This document shows, one piece after another, positions 1 to 9,251 of a stretch of DNA of 64,000 bases. The position numbers and the translations under genes are program-made. Each line of letters starts with the position of its first letter. The stretch's first letter is position 1. The notes beneath the pieces were generated by a model. It saw only the letters and a program-made list of their open reading frames with translations, was not told where the DNA came from and ran no database searches. The DNA comes from Blastocatellia bacterium. Its GTDB lineage: Bacteria; Acidobacteriota; Blastocatellia; Chloracidobacteriales; JADJPF01. The DNA is taken from the NCBI GenBank assembly GCA_016713405.1, contig JADJPF010000016.1, positions 1 to 64,000 of the forward strand. The letters are read 5' to 3'.

Positions 1-1
1 A

Positions 2-1153
2 GGTATGACAATGACAGGGGAAATCTTGGGAACACCTTGTTATATGTCCCCAGAACAAGCTCGTGGGCGCATTAGCAGTTTAGATAGACGCACAGATGTT
101 TATTCACTTGGAATAACTCTATATGAAATACTTGTTCATCAGCTACCTTTTGAAGGTTTTAGCCCGATGGATATTTTGTTAGAAGTCTTAAATAAAGAAG
201 CTCCTCTTTTAAGACAAATAGATCCAAACATTCCAATACATATAGAAACAATAGTTGCTAAATGTTTAGAAAAAGACCCTCAACGTCGTTATGAATCAGC
301 AAAAGCATTAGCCGAAGATCTAAACCGTTATTTAGATGGGACAGCAATTCAAGCAAAGCCTGTTAGTTGGTCTTATCGAATGATACAAAAGGCCAAAAAT
401 CATAAAATTGCTGTTGCTTCTTTAGCTGTTGCGTTAATAGTTGTATTGGTTTCTGCTGGTGTTAGTTTAAGGACAAGACTAAATGCTGCTCAACAAGCTT
501 ACTTAGCACAACAATTTGGTCAAGAAGTAAAAGAAATTGAAAGCATTATGTTATTTGGAAATGTTTTACCTTTGCATAACTTAAGTAGAGAAAAGGATTT
601 AGTAAAACAAAAAATAAAAGATATAAGCCAACAAATGTTAAAACTAGGCACTTTAGCAGAAGGGCCGGGTAATTATGCTTTAGGACAAGGCTATTTGGCT
701 TTAGGTGATTATTCTAAAGCTAGAGAGCATTTAGAAATAGCTTTAGCTAATGGTTATAATAGTCCAGAAATCAATTATAGCTTAGGTCAAACCCTTGGCG
801 CACTCTACCAAGAAGCTTTAATTGAAACAGAACGTATTACAAACTCAGAACTTCGTAAAGCACGGGAAGAACAAATAGAAAAAGAGCTTCGTAGTCCAGC
901 ACTTTTATATTTACGCAAAAGCAAAGGCTCAAATCGTGTTTCACCTGCTTATGCAGAAGGTTTAGTAGCTTTTTATGAAAAAAATTATATGGATGCTTTG
1001 GAGAAAACCCAAAAAGCTTTTAGTGAAATACCTTCTCTTTATGAAGCAAAAAAGCTAGAAGGTGATATTTATGTAAAATTAGCTGATAGCAAACAAGAAA
1101 CAGGAAAATACCAGAAGCAAAAGAAGATTATAAAAGGCTGGAGAAGCTTATAA
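2..1153 (+). CDS. Ser/Thr protein kinase with TPR tail, first paralogue: kinase C-lobe to early TPR part, cut by the window edge
   Basis: The frame is open to the left edge, so the ATP-binding half of the kinase lies outside the window. Counting from the ATG at 5, GTPCYMSPEQ (activation segment) is at residues 9-18, the DVYSLG and DPQRRY C-lobe motifs follow, one membrane helix lies at about 135-153, and then TPR-like repeats begin. It is a membrane-anchored Hanks-type kinase with its TPR part on the far side of the membrane. Alignment with the paralogue at 4087-7398 shows the frame is lost near 1110-1135, where two single bases appear to be missing (one before CAGAAGC, one in the A run before GGCTGG). 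The stop at 1153 is therefore not the natural end; the next two entries continue the same protein. Substrate is unknown. Confidence 0.85.
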   Translation, partial: GMTMTGEILGTPCYMSPEQARGRISSLDRRTDVYSLGITLYEILVHQLPFEGFSPMDILLEVLNKEAPLLRQIDPNIPIHIETIVAKCLEKDPQRRYESAKALAEDLNRYLDGTAIQAKPVSWSYRMIQKAKNHKIAVASLAVALIVVLVSAGVSLRTRLNAAQQAYLAQQFGQEVKEIESIMLFGNVLPLHNLSREKDLVKQKIKDISQQMLKLGTLAEGPGNYALGQGYLALGDYSKAREHLEIALANGYNSPEINYSLGQTLGALYQEALIETERITNSELRKAREEQIEKELRSPALLYLRKSKGSNRVSPAYAEGLVAFYEKNYMDALEKTQKAFSEIPSLYEAKKLEGDIYVKLADSKQETGKYQKQKKIIKGWRSL

Positions 1154-1167
1154 AGTTGCTATAACAA

Positions 1168-1692
1168 TTGGAGAGAGTGCTGGAAATGTTTATGAGGGGA
1201 GAATGTCATAGATATTCCAGAATAATGGAAGTAGCAATTATAAATAGTGAAAAAGATCTTTATCAAACAGCTTATCAAGAAGCCTTATCTGCTTGTGATA
1301 AAGCTTTAATTGCCAATCCAGAAAGCGCAACTGCATATCGAAAAAAATCCCGCGTTTTTTGGCGACGTGGTGAAGAAATCATAAGCACAAATCAAGATCC
1401 AACAGAATATTTAGACAAAGCTATTGAAATGGGCCAAAAGGCTATTTTCTATAATGATAAAGATATTTATGCTTATAATAACTTAGGTAATGCATATTTA
1501 AAGAAGGCTACTTACCAACAAAAAATAGATTTAGATCCAGAAGAAAACTTAAGTTTAGCGGCAGAAAACTATCTTAAAGCAATTGAATTAAACCCTAATT
1601 TTGCTTTTACTTATAATGGTTTAGGGCTTGTTTATTGGCGTAGAGGTGCTTACTTAATTGAAAATGATAAAGATGGATGTCCTTTTGGATAA
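1168..1692 (+). pseudogene. TPR-region fragment of the first kinase paralogue
   Basis: This continues the TPR tail of the kinase that enters at the left edge. Residues from about 12 onward align with the region after EGECDQYSKIMDV in the second paralogue (about 6210-6530). It has no ribosome binding site and its only upstream start is a TTG inside the old reading frame, so it is not an independent gene. An extra A near 1200 separates it from the short stretch before. Motifs such as ACDKALIANPES and YAYNNLGNAY are typical TPR helices. The frame is lost again near 1670-1685. It could be a true pseudogene or a sequence-error fragment. Confidence 0.7.
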
Positions 1693-2596
1693 AGCAATTG
1701 AAAGTTACCAAAAATCTATTGCACTAAGTCCAAACTTTCCTGCTTATAATAATATTGGTCTAGCGGCCTGGGCCAAAGGTAATTATGAAATTGAACATAA
1801 AATAGACCCTATAAAATCTTATGATTTTTCAATTGAAAACTTACAAACTGCTATTAAACTTAACCCTAGGTATCCTGCTATTTATGATTCTTTAGCACTT
1901 AGTTATACTACCAAAGGAAATATCCTACTAAATAGAAATTTAGATCCTCTAAAGTTATTTGATCTAGCAATTGAGTGTAGTCAAAAAGCGATAAGCATGG
2001 ATCTGGACGGAGTAGAACCTTATTACAATTTAGGTGTTACTTACAACAAAAAAGCTCTTTATTATTTGATGCAAAATCGTGATCCACAGGAATTTCTAAA
2101 CTCTGCTAGAGAGGTATTAAAAACAGCTAATAAAATAGATTCTGATGATGCAGAAATTTACTTAGAACAAATTTATTCAGAAACTTTGGCAGCGCGTTGG
2201 CAAATATTACAAAATCAAGATCCAAGTAAATTTATTAACCAAGCTAGAACTATTTTAAGAAAACTTTCTAGTGAACCAAGTTCTGATTTTTACAAATCTA
2301 TGTCAGAAACTTACTTATGGCAAGCAGATTGGCAAATGAAAAATAATAATAAAGCTGTAGAAACTATTAATATGGCAATAATGCTAATCAACAAAAGTTT
2401 AGAAATTGAACCTGAAAAGGCAGAATTTTTGGCTATAAATGGACATTTAGCTTTGCTTAAAGCCAAAGAGGAAAAAGATAAAACTAGAGACTTAGCAAAA
2501 GAAGCTGAAAAAATGTTAGAAAAAGCTATAGCAAAAGATTTGTTATTAAAATATTACGAGCCTCTTTTGATAGAAGCTCGTAACTTACAAAAATAG
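1658..2596 (+). pseudogene. C-terminal TPR fragment of the first kinase paralogue
   Basis: This is the last third of the TPR tail. Each repeat carries an inserted loop of the form N-x-D-P before helix B, for example NLDPLKLFDLAIE and NRDPQEFLNSARE, giving units longer than the usual 34 residues. The C-terminus (KPLLIEARNLQK-like) matches the end of the second paralogue at 7398, so 2596 is the natural stop. The upstream start is a TTG inside the preceding frame with no ribosome binding site. Joined across the breaks, the whole protein would have a kinase domain, one membrane helix and more than ten TPR-like units. Confidence 0.7.
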
Positions 2597-2614
2597 ATAA
2601 TGGCTAAATCTTAC

Positions 2615-3373
2615 TTAGGGTTTTAAGCAAGGTTGAACATCCATAAAAAGTTTTATTAAATCTGTTTCCAATTGACTTGTATCAGCAATAGTTGCAAGTG
2701 ATGTTAATAAACTATTTTGAATAATGGTTAGTTGAGTATTATTAATACCTGCAACTAAAACTAAATTGTAGAAACTAGCAACTAGGTTTTCTTTTTCTAA
2801 AGGGTCTATTTTTCCATCATCTATAACAATACTTAAATCATCAATAAATTTCTGCAATGTTTTTTGTCCAAATGGATTTAGATCCTGAGATATTAATTTC
2901 AAATCTTGAATAAACATTTGCAAAGCATTCTTAAAATTATTTGGGCTAGTTTGTGTAGAAATACTAGAAAGAGTAGTAAAAATATTTTTTACATCTATTA
3001 AACCTTTTGAGCCACAATCTGAAGATGCTAAAGCTGTCACCATTGTACAATTAGTTTTTGCAACATCAGTGCTAGTAGTTGAAATAGGTGAGTCTATTTT
3101 TTTTACAGTGTTTTGAATTGCCATATTAGTCAAATTCAATATACCATCACGTGGTTTACCTTTTGGTTTTTCTCCTATTTTGATGGCTAAATCTTTACCA
3201 AATAAATCTAAAATATTATTAGGGCCAGATAAGTTTATTTCTATATTTGCAGGAAGTAACTTGGCGGCAATAGCAGGATTTTGTAAGCAGGGAAGATTGG
3301 CTAAGATTCTATTAGGGTCAAATTCTACCTTTCCATCACCAATAATTAACTCTCCACTAGGAGCAACTTCCAC
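2615..3373 (-). pseudogene. secreted protein of unknown function, C-terminal part
   Basis: I do not recognise the family. The in-frame sequence continues upstream of the nominal GTG at 3373 without a stop to about 3590, so this is the C-terminal part of one gene that starts near 3826. It has scattered cysteines (LPCLQN, KTNCTM, SDCGSK, QPCLKP), which fits an exported, disulphide-containing protein, and a helical C-terminal half. It is convergent with the first kinase (18 bp between stops). The frame breaks near 3590 and near 3805-3820 make it either a pseudogene or a sequence-error casualty. Confidence 0.55.
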
Positions 3374-3504
3374 TTGAGTAGTAAAAATTACATCAACAGC
3401 AGCAAAAAGACTTTCAGGACAACTTATTGAGTCAAAAGTATTTTTTCCTTTAGCAATATTTATTACTGCATCGCCAATTATATCTACTTGATTGATTGCA
3501 AGGC

Positions 3505-3826
3505 TTATAAAAAAGCGGTTAGCACTAATAGGAGATGTAGGAAGAAATTGTACTGAACCATAATGAAAGTCATAGCGTCCTTTTGTTGTAAGGTAAAAGA
3601 TAGCTTTCCGCTATTTCCTTTAAGCTCTAAAAATGGCACTGCTCCTAAAACTGCTGGAGGATTAATATCAAAGTTTTGTTGAAATTCGTTAAGTTTATCA
3701 TTTAGCTTTGGATCCGTTACAATTTGCACTTGGGCTAAAATATTAGTATTAGGTAATAATAATATAAAACAAATGGCAAAAACACATAAACATATGAAAA
3801 TATAAAGATTGTAGTCTTTTACCCAT
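3505..3826 (-). pseudogene. secreted protein of unknown function, N-terminal part with signal peptide
   Basis: This is the N-terminal half of the gene continued at 2615-3590. The best start is the ATG at 3824-3826, preceded by AAGGAG eight bases upstream. If one A is removed from the A4 run just after the start, the frame reads through a hydrophobic stretch ending in NTNILAQVQ, a good signal peptide with cleavage after LA. It then runs into the QIVTDPKLNDKLNEFQ segment. A second break near 3590 must be crossed to reach the C-terminal part; in the present frame the protein ends at 3505. The gene is divergent from the second kinase. Confidence 0.5.
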
Positions 3827-4086
3827 ACTCTATTCTCCTTAAGATTAGTTTGGGGTTTATTATTTTCAGCTAATGAATGCTAAGTTATAAAAAGCTTAAA
3901 TAAAATTAATTTGTTATCCTAAGACTAAAGACAAAAATTTTTTATTCAATATAACAAATTAAATAAAACTTTTTGCAAAATTAATTGATTCATTTATTAA
4001 AGTGATAAATTAACTAAAAGACAGAAAAATATGTTTATTAGCAACTTAGTAACAAGTAGTATTATTAGCTTGGAGCGTTACTAGTT
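3827..4086. other. divergent promoter region between the secreted-protein gene and the second kinase gene
   Basis: About 260 bp of very AT-rich sequence with no gene. It must hold the promoters of the leftward secreted-protein gene and the rightward kinase gene. A GGAG at about 4073-4076 sits 11 bases before the kinase ATG at 4087, which is a loose but usable ribosome binding site. I see no convincing operator or hairpin. Confidence 0.4.
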
Positions 4087-5616
4087 ATGGCTAATATAAC
4101 ATATACAACACAAGACCTAATTGATTTAGCACTTAAAAAAAATTTACTTAGCCAGGAAAAGTTAACAGAACTAACAGAACTAAAAATAGTTGACCTGGAT
4201 AGAGAAAAATTTCTTGATAAGATGCAAGAGTTAGGGCTATTTACTGAAACTGCTAGTAATGAGCTAAAAAGAGAACTTTTAATACTTAGCGAGTTAGACT
4301 TATTTAATTCAAACCCTACTTTAATTAAACAACATAATGAATTATCTGTTGAAAACCCTACTTATGATTACAAACTTTCTACACAAGATAATGTTCAAAC
4401 TATCTTTACCCAAACTTCAGTAGAAAAAGATCCATTAAAAACATTTGCAACTGATAGCAAAAATACTATTAGCCGAGACACGCTTTTTTCTACGTCCAAA
4501 AAAATTTCTTCCTCTCGTAATAGCCTGTCAAATGAAGAAAAAAACATATTAAAGAAAATAGGGCGTTATGAAGTTTTTAAGCTTTTAGGTCAAGGGGGAA
4601 TGGGAAGCGTCTATAAAGCTTATGATGTGGCTTTAGATCGTTATGTAGCATTAAAGTTTATTCATAATAATGATAGTGGAGCTAAACAAAGGCTGATTTT
4701 AGAAGGACGAACACAAGCTAGAGTAGATCATCCTAGTATTTGTAAAATATATGAAATAGGTGAAATTGGTAGCGAAATTTTTGTTGCAATGCAATATATT
4801 GAGGGCAATACACTTGCTAAAGTTGCCAAAGAATTAAGCTTAGAAGAAAAATTAAAACTAGTAATAGATATTGCAGAAGGCTTGGACGCAGCACATAAAC
4901 AAGGGCTAGTCCATCGTGATATAAAACCTCAAAATATTATGGTAGAAAAAAAGGCAGATGGTACGCTGCAAGTATCTATCTTAGATTTTGGTTTAGTAAA
5001 AGAAGTTTCTAGCAAAGGTATGACTGTTACAGGTGAAATCTTAGGCACTCCTTCTTATATGTCTCCTGAGCAAGCTAGCGGTCAAGTTAATAAAATAGAT
5101 AGACGAACAGATATTTATTCTCTAGGTGTTACACTTTATGAAATATTAGTTCATAGGCTACCTTTTGAAGGAATTAATCCTATGGATATTTTATTTAAGG
5201 TCTTAAATAAAGAAGCTCCCACCTTAAGACAAATAGATCCAAGTATTGCTGTAAATTTAGAAACCATTGTTGCTAAATGTTTAGAAAAAGACCCTCAACG
5301 CCGTTACAAAACAGCAAAAGACCTAGCCGAGGATTTAAGACGCTTTCTAGGTGGTAGTGCAATCCAGGCAAGACCCGTTACTTTGTCATATAGAATTTTT
5401 CAAAAGGCTAGAAATCATAAGACAGCCGTTATTTCTATAATCCTTACTTTTGCAATAATAATAGTTGCTGCTATTAGCAATTTACGAACAAGATTAAATG
5501 CCGCTGAACAAGCCTTTTTAGCTCAAGAATTTGGTCAAAAAGTAAAAGATATTGAACAAACTATGCTGATTGGTAATCTTTTACCTCTTCATGATTTAAG
5601 TAGAGAAAAAATTTAG
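4087..5616 (+). CDS. membrane-anchored Ser/Thr protein kinase, second paralogue (kinase domain and membrane helix)
   Basis: Hanks-type kinase. Residues 1-155 are a variable N-terminal region; the kinase domain spans about 161-421 with the glycine loop GQGGMGSVYKA, the ATP-binding lysine K190 in VALKFI, the catalytic loop HRDIKPQN (D278), DFG at 300-302 and the activation segment GTPSYMSPEQ. A single membrane helix lies at 446-463. All catalytic residues are present, so the domain should be active. The TPR tail is cut off because the run of six A at 5605-5610 is one short of the seven needed to continue into LVKRQIADI. The next two entries continue the same gene, a tandem paralogue of the one at the left edge. 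Confidence 0.9.
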   Translation: MANITYTTQDLIDLALKKNLLSQEKLTELTELKIVDLDREKFLDKMQELGLFTETASNELKRELLILSELDLFNSNPTLIKQHNELSVENPTYDYKLSTQDNVQTIFTQTSVEKDPLKTFATDSKNTISRDTLFSTSKKISSSRNSLSNEEKNILKKIGRYEVFKLLGQGGMGSVYKAYDVALDRYVALKFIHNNDSGAKQRLILEGRTQARVDHPSICKIYEIGEIGSEIFVAMQYIEGNTLAKVAKELSLEEKLKLVIDIAEGLDAAHKQGLVHRDIKPQNIMVEKKADGTLQVSILDFGLVKEVSSKGMTVTGEILGTPSYMSPEQASGQVNKIDRRTDIYSLGVTLYEILVHRLPFEGINPMDILFKVLNKEAPTLRQIDPSIAVNLETIVAKCLEKDPQRRYKTAKDLAEDLRRFLGGSAIQARPVTLSYRIFQKARNHKTAVISIILTFAIIIVAAISNLRTRLNAAEQAFLAQEFGQKVKDIEQTMLIGNLLPLHDLSREKI

Positions 5617-5834
5617 TAAAACGGCAAATAGCTGATATAAAACAACAAATGCAGAAATTAGGTAAAGTTTCTTCTGGCCCAGATAATTATACTTTAGGTC
5701 AAGGCTATTTGTTTTTACACGACTATGCTAAAGCTAAATAACACTTAGAAATAGCTTTAGCTAGTGGTTATAATAGCCCAGAATTTTACTATAGTTTAGG
5801 TCAAACCCTTGGCGCACTTTATCAAGAAGCACTT

Positions 5835-6533
5835 ATGGAAACTGAGCGTATTACAAACTCAGAACTTCGTAAAGCTCGAGAAGAACAAATAGAAAAAGAA
5901 TTACGTGATCCTGCCCTTTTATATTTACGTACAAGTAAAACCTCAACTAATATCTCTCCTAGTTACGCAGAAGGATTGATAGCTTTCTATGAAAAGAACT
6001 ATGAAAAAGCTTTAGAAAAAGCTCAAAAAGCTTTTACAGAAATACCTTTTCTTTTTGAAGCTAAAAAACTAGAAGGTGATATTTATATAAAGTTAGGAGA
6101 TCTTAAACGAGAAAAGGGAAATTATCCACAGGCAAAAGAAGCTTATAGTAAAGCTGGAGAAGCTTATAAATTGGCTGTAACTATTGGAGAAAGTGCCGAT
6201 AGTATTTATGAAGGGGAATGTGATCAATATTCTAAAATAATGGATGTAGGCATTATAACTAATGATAAGGAACTCTATCAAACAGCTTATAAAGATGCTA
6301 TTTCTGCTTGTGATAAAGCTTTAATTGCTAATCCAGAAAGCTCTCCTGTTTATCGTAAAAAATCACGTGTTCTTTGGCGGTTAGGTGAAGAAGTAATGAA
6401 TACTAATCAAGACCCTACAGAATATTTTGATAAAGCTGTTGCAACAGCCAAAAAAGCTGTTTTTTATGATAATAAAGATGCTTATGCCTATAATAACTTA
6501 GGTCATGCTTACGTAAGAAAAAAAATCTATTGA
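5835..6533 (+). pseudogene. TPR-region fragment of the second kinase paralogue
   Basis: This is the middle of the TPR tail of the kinase at 4087. The same frame can be read back to about 5612 except for an in-frame TAA at 5739-5741, where the first paralogue has GAG, so this break is a substitution and not an indel. The fragment ends at 6533 in a run of eight A; at that point about 195 bp (two TPR units) present in the first paralogue are missing, and the frame also shifts. The sequence includes SDSIYEGECDQYSKIM and SACDKALIANPES. The ATG at 5835 has no ribosome binding site. Confidence 0.7.
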
Positions 6534-6717
6534 AATAAGACCTACTTATTCAGCTTATAGTAATATTGGCTTAGCAGCTTATCATAAAGCAGATTATGAA
6601 GCTAAACATGGAGTTGACCCTGCAAAGTCTTACGAGCTATCAACTAAGCATTTAGAGGAAGCTATAAAACTTAATCCTAAACGTGCAGAAGCTTACAACT
6701 ATTTAGCTTTAACCTCT

Positions 6718-7398
6718 ATGGGTAAAGCTAATTTACTAATGAATAAAGACTTAGATCCAAGTAAACTATTTGATTTAGCAATTGAGTATAGCCAAAAAGC
6801 TGTAGAGTTAGATCCTGATACAGTAGAGCCTTACTATAACCTAGGGCTTATTTATAATAAAAAAGCTTTTTATTATTTAACTAAAAACCTTGACCCTACA
6901 GGACTTTTAGAGCAAGCTAGAGAAAATTTTCAAGCAGGTAATAAGCTTGATCCTAATTATCAAAAAATTTATTTAGAGCAAAGTTATTTAGAACTTATGT
7001 CTGCTTGTTGGCAAATAATGCAAAATCAAGATCCTAGTAAACTTCTTAATCAAACTAGAAATATTTTAAGCAAAGTATCTAATAGTAAGTCTACTGTTTA
7101 TAAAATTATGGCAGAAAGCTATTTATGGCAAGCACAGTGGCAAATAAAAAACAGCCAAAACCCGATGCTAGCTATTAATAATGGTTTAACACTAATTAAA
7201 CAAGCTTTAGAAATAGACCCTGAAAAAGCAGAAATTTTGGCTATCAATGGGCATTTACTTTTACTTAGAGCCAGCCTTGAAAAAAATAATGATCTGGCAA
7301 AGGAAGCAGAAAATTTATTACAAAAAGCTATAACAACAAATTTACTCTTAAATCATTATAAACCTTTACTAGAAAAAGCTCGAAACCTACAAAAGTAA
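6718..7398 (+). pseudogene. C-terminal TPR fragment of the second kinase paralogue
   Basis: This is the end of the TPR tail of the kinase at 4087. The frame is open from about 6525, so the ATG at 6718 is only the first methionine after the break. Repeats have the same N-x-D-P insertion as in the first paralogue (KDLDPSKLFDLAIE, KNLDPTGLLEQARE). The natural C-terminus is at 7398 (EKARNLQK). A nuclease-fold gene follows after 22 bp. Confidence 0.7.
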
Positions 7399-7420
7399 TA
7401 TCTTTGTAGAGGGATTTAAA

Positions 7421-8248
7421 ATGGATTTTAAAGTAATGACTTTTAATATTCTTTTTGGTGGTGGCGACACATTACGCTTTCAACAAGTGTTAGAAACTAT
7501 TGCTAAAGCAACCCCAGATTTTTTAATTTTACAGGAATGCTTAGATTGGCAAGAAAATAATCGTTTAGAACAAGTTGCTGAAATACTTGCAGTTAAGCCA
7601 ACTAAAGAATTTGCTTATCTTGCTTTAGCGCGTCCTCGTGGGAGTGGTAGCCGCTATAATATTGCTTTGTTTAGTCGTTTTCCAATGATAGAAACCACTA
7701 CTTATAATGATGATGCTTTTTTAGGCCATTGTATTGTACGCACAAGCATTGATTGGTTAGGTAGTAAAATAAATATTTTTGCTACTCATTTTGATTCACA
7801 TAATGAAAACTTGCGATTTGTTGAGGCTCGTTATCTACGCTCATTAATTGATAAAAAAGATTTTGAGCAAGGATATTATTTACTAGCAGGTGACTTAAAT
7901 TCTCTTTCTACAAAAGATCCTTATCCAACAAACTTAGCTGAACTTTTAGAAAAAAGCCAAACTAGCAAATATCACCTTCCTCCACGTTTTGATGTTATTA
8001 GTGAGCTAGAATCTTTTGGTTGGATCGATACACTTTATTATAAACAAGTTATTCAACCTAATTGGGTTACGGCTATACGTAGTCGTGGTGATATAAGAAT
8101 TGATTATAGAACAGATTATATTTTTGCTTCTGCCAAACTAGCACAGAAATTAAATAGAGTGAAAATTATTGATTGTGTAAATGCTTCAGATCATTTTCCT
8201 GTCCTAGGAACATTTGAAAAAGAAAAAGCGAGCAACAATACTCGCTAA
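7421..8248 (+). CDS. endonuclease/exonuclease/phosphatase (EEP) family protein
   Basis: A 275-residue protein with the full EEP metal-hydrolase signature: N9 in VMTFNIL, E39 in LILQE, the THFDSH histidine, GDLNS, a DYIFAS strand and the terminal SDHFPVLG. Members cleave phosphodiester bonds in DNA, RNA, phospholipids or inositol phosphates; the substrate here cannot be told. No signal peptide is visible, so it is probably cytoplasmic. The ATG is preceded by GAGGG seven bases upstream. It may share a transcript with the kinase before it. Confidence 0.85.
   Translation: MDFKVMTFNILFGGGDTLRFQQVLETIAKATPDFLILQECLDWQENNRLEQVAEILAVKPTKEFAYLALARPRGSGSRYNIALFSRFPMIETTTYNDDAFLGHCIVRTSIDWLGSKINIFATHFDSHNENLRFVEARYLRSLIDKKDFEQGYYLLAGDLNSLSTKDPYPTNLAELLEKSQTSKYHLPPRFDVISELESFGWIDTLYYKQVIQPNWVTAIRSRGDIRIDYRTDYIFASAKLAQKLNRVKIIDCVNASDHFPVLGTFEKEKASNNTR
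8216..8246 (-). terminator. rho-independent terminator of the GAF gene
   Basis: On the minus strand AGCGAG and CTCGCT (complementary arms at 8241-8246 and 8227-8232) form a six-pair stem with a seven-base loop, followed by a T run. It lies inside the 3' end of the convergent EEP gene, 40 bases beyond the GAF gene's stop. Confidence 0.5.
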
Positions 8249-8286
8249 AAAGTAAGTAATAAAGGAAACTTATAGAGTATGAAAAT

Positions 8287-9114
8287 TTAAGTGTTTATCA
8301 TTTGCATCAAGTTTTCTATTGCAACAAACTCTTCTATATTTGTTCCAACTTTGGCAAATATCATTGAGGTGACAATTGCTGAAGCAGCATGTTCTGCCAT
8401 TAGGCTAAATAATTCAAAGTCTGTTTGGGAAAAGGCAGATTTATGAGCTAGTAAATTATAAATTACTATTACACCAATGACTTTGTTAAAGGCTTTTAAG
8501 GGGATGCAAGCAATAGGGTCATGCGTTTCGCTATCAGCCATAGAAATAAAAATTTCTCCACTTTGAGCCGCTTTGCTAATAGCGTTATCTCCAGATGAAA
8601 ACACTTTTTGGTTATTTAATGGCTCACCTTCACCAGCAATTACTTGAAATTGTTTTGTTGCTTCATCTTGCCAAAGAATAATAAACGACTCAGAACCTAC
8701 ATGATTAATAATTATTTCTTTAATAATTTCTACTACTTCGCTAAATTGGAAAGTGGAATGTAGGCGGGAAATTGTTACATAAAGATTTGCTAAAGTTTCA
8801 TTTTGTTCTTCAAGCTCTAAATAACGTAAATAATGGTTATGAGATTCTGAATCTGCTTTAGTAAATTCTTCTTTTATTAAATCAAGTTCTTTTTGTAAAC
8901 GGTTGTTTTCTTTAGCAATATATTCAAACCGATCTTCTAAAGAACCTACTAGTTCTTCGGGTTTTGTGCGTTCTGAAGTGCTTACTTCTGTATCAACTCT
9001 TCTTAATGTGGCTACCATAAGTCGTAGCCGTTCATTTTCTTTTAATAAACTTTGTGTAAAAAGTTTTGTTTCTTCTAAAACCTTAATAATTAATTCTTGC
9101 TTGCTATTAGACAT
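8287..9114 (-). CDS. coiled-coil and GAF-domain signalling protein
   Basis: I chose the ATG at 9114 because GGGAAG lies a few bases upstream; the longer reading to 9165 has no ribosome binding site. The 275-residue protein has a coiled coil at about 10-110 (LKENERLRLMVATLRR, ENNRLQKELDLIKEEF) and a GAF domain at about 118-255. It has no kinase, cyclase or GGDEF output domain, so it probably acts as a ligand-sensing partner of another protein. It lies next to the PATAN-J protein on the same strand, separated by 137 bp. Confidence 0.8.
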   Translation of the reverse strand: MSNSKQELIIKVLEETKLFTQSLLKENERLRLMVATLRRVDTEVSTSERTKPEELVGSLEDRFEYIAKENNRLQKELDLIKEEFTKADSESHNHYLRYLELEEQNETLANLYVTISRLHSTFQFSEVVEIIKEIIINHVGSESFIILWQDEATKQFQVIAGEGEPLNNQKVFSSGDNAISKAAQSGEIFISMADSETHDPIACIPLKAFNKVIGVIVIYNLLAHKSAFSQTDFELFSLMAEHAASAIVTSMIFAKVGTNIEEFVAIENLMQMINT

Positions 9115-9251
9115 AACACTTCCCACTGCTGAATTTTTGGCATTATAGCAAGCCATCCTAACCAATGCGAGAGTATTTAGCTATTTTTAATGTGTTGTAA
9201 AATAAAAGTCCTATTAGTTTTGAAACAATAAATTCTACCTAGGCAGATCTG

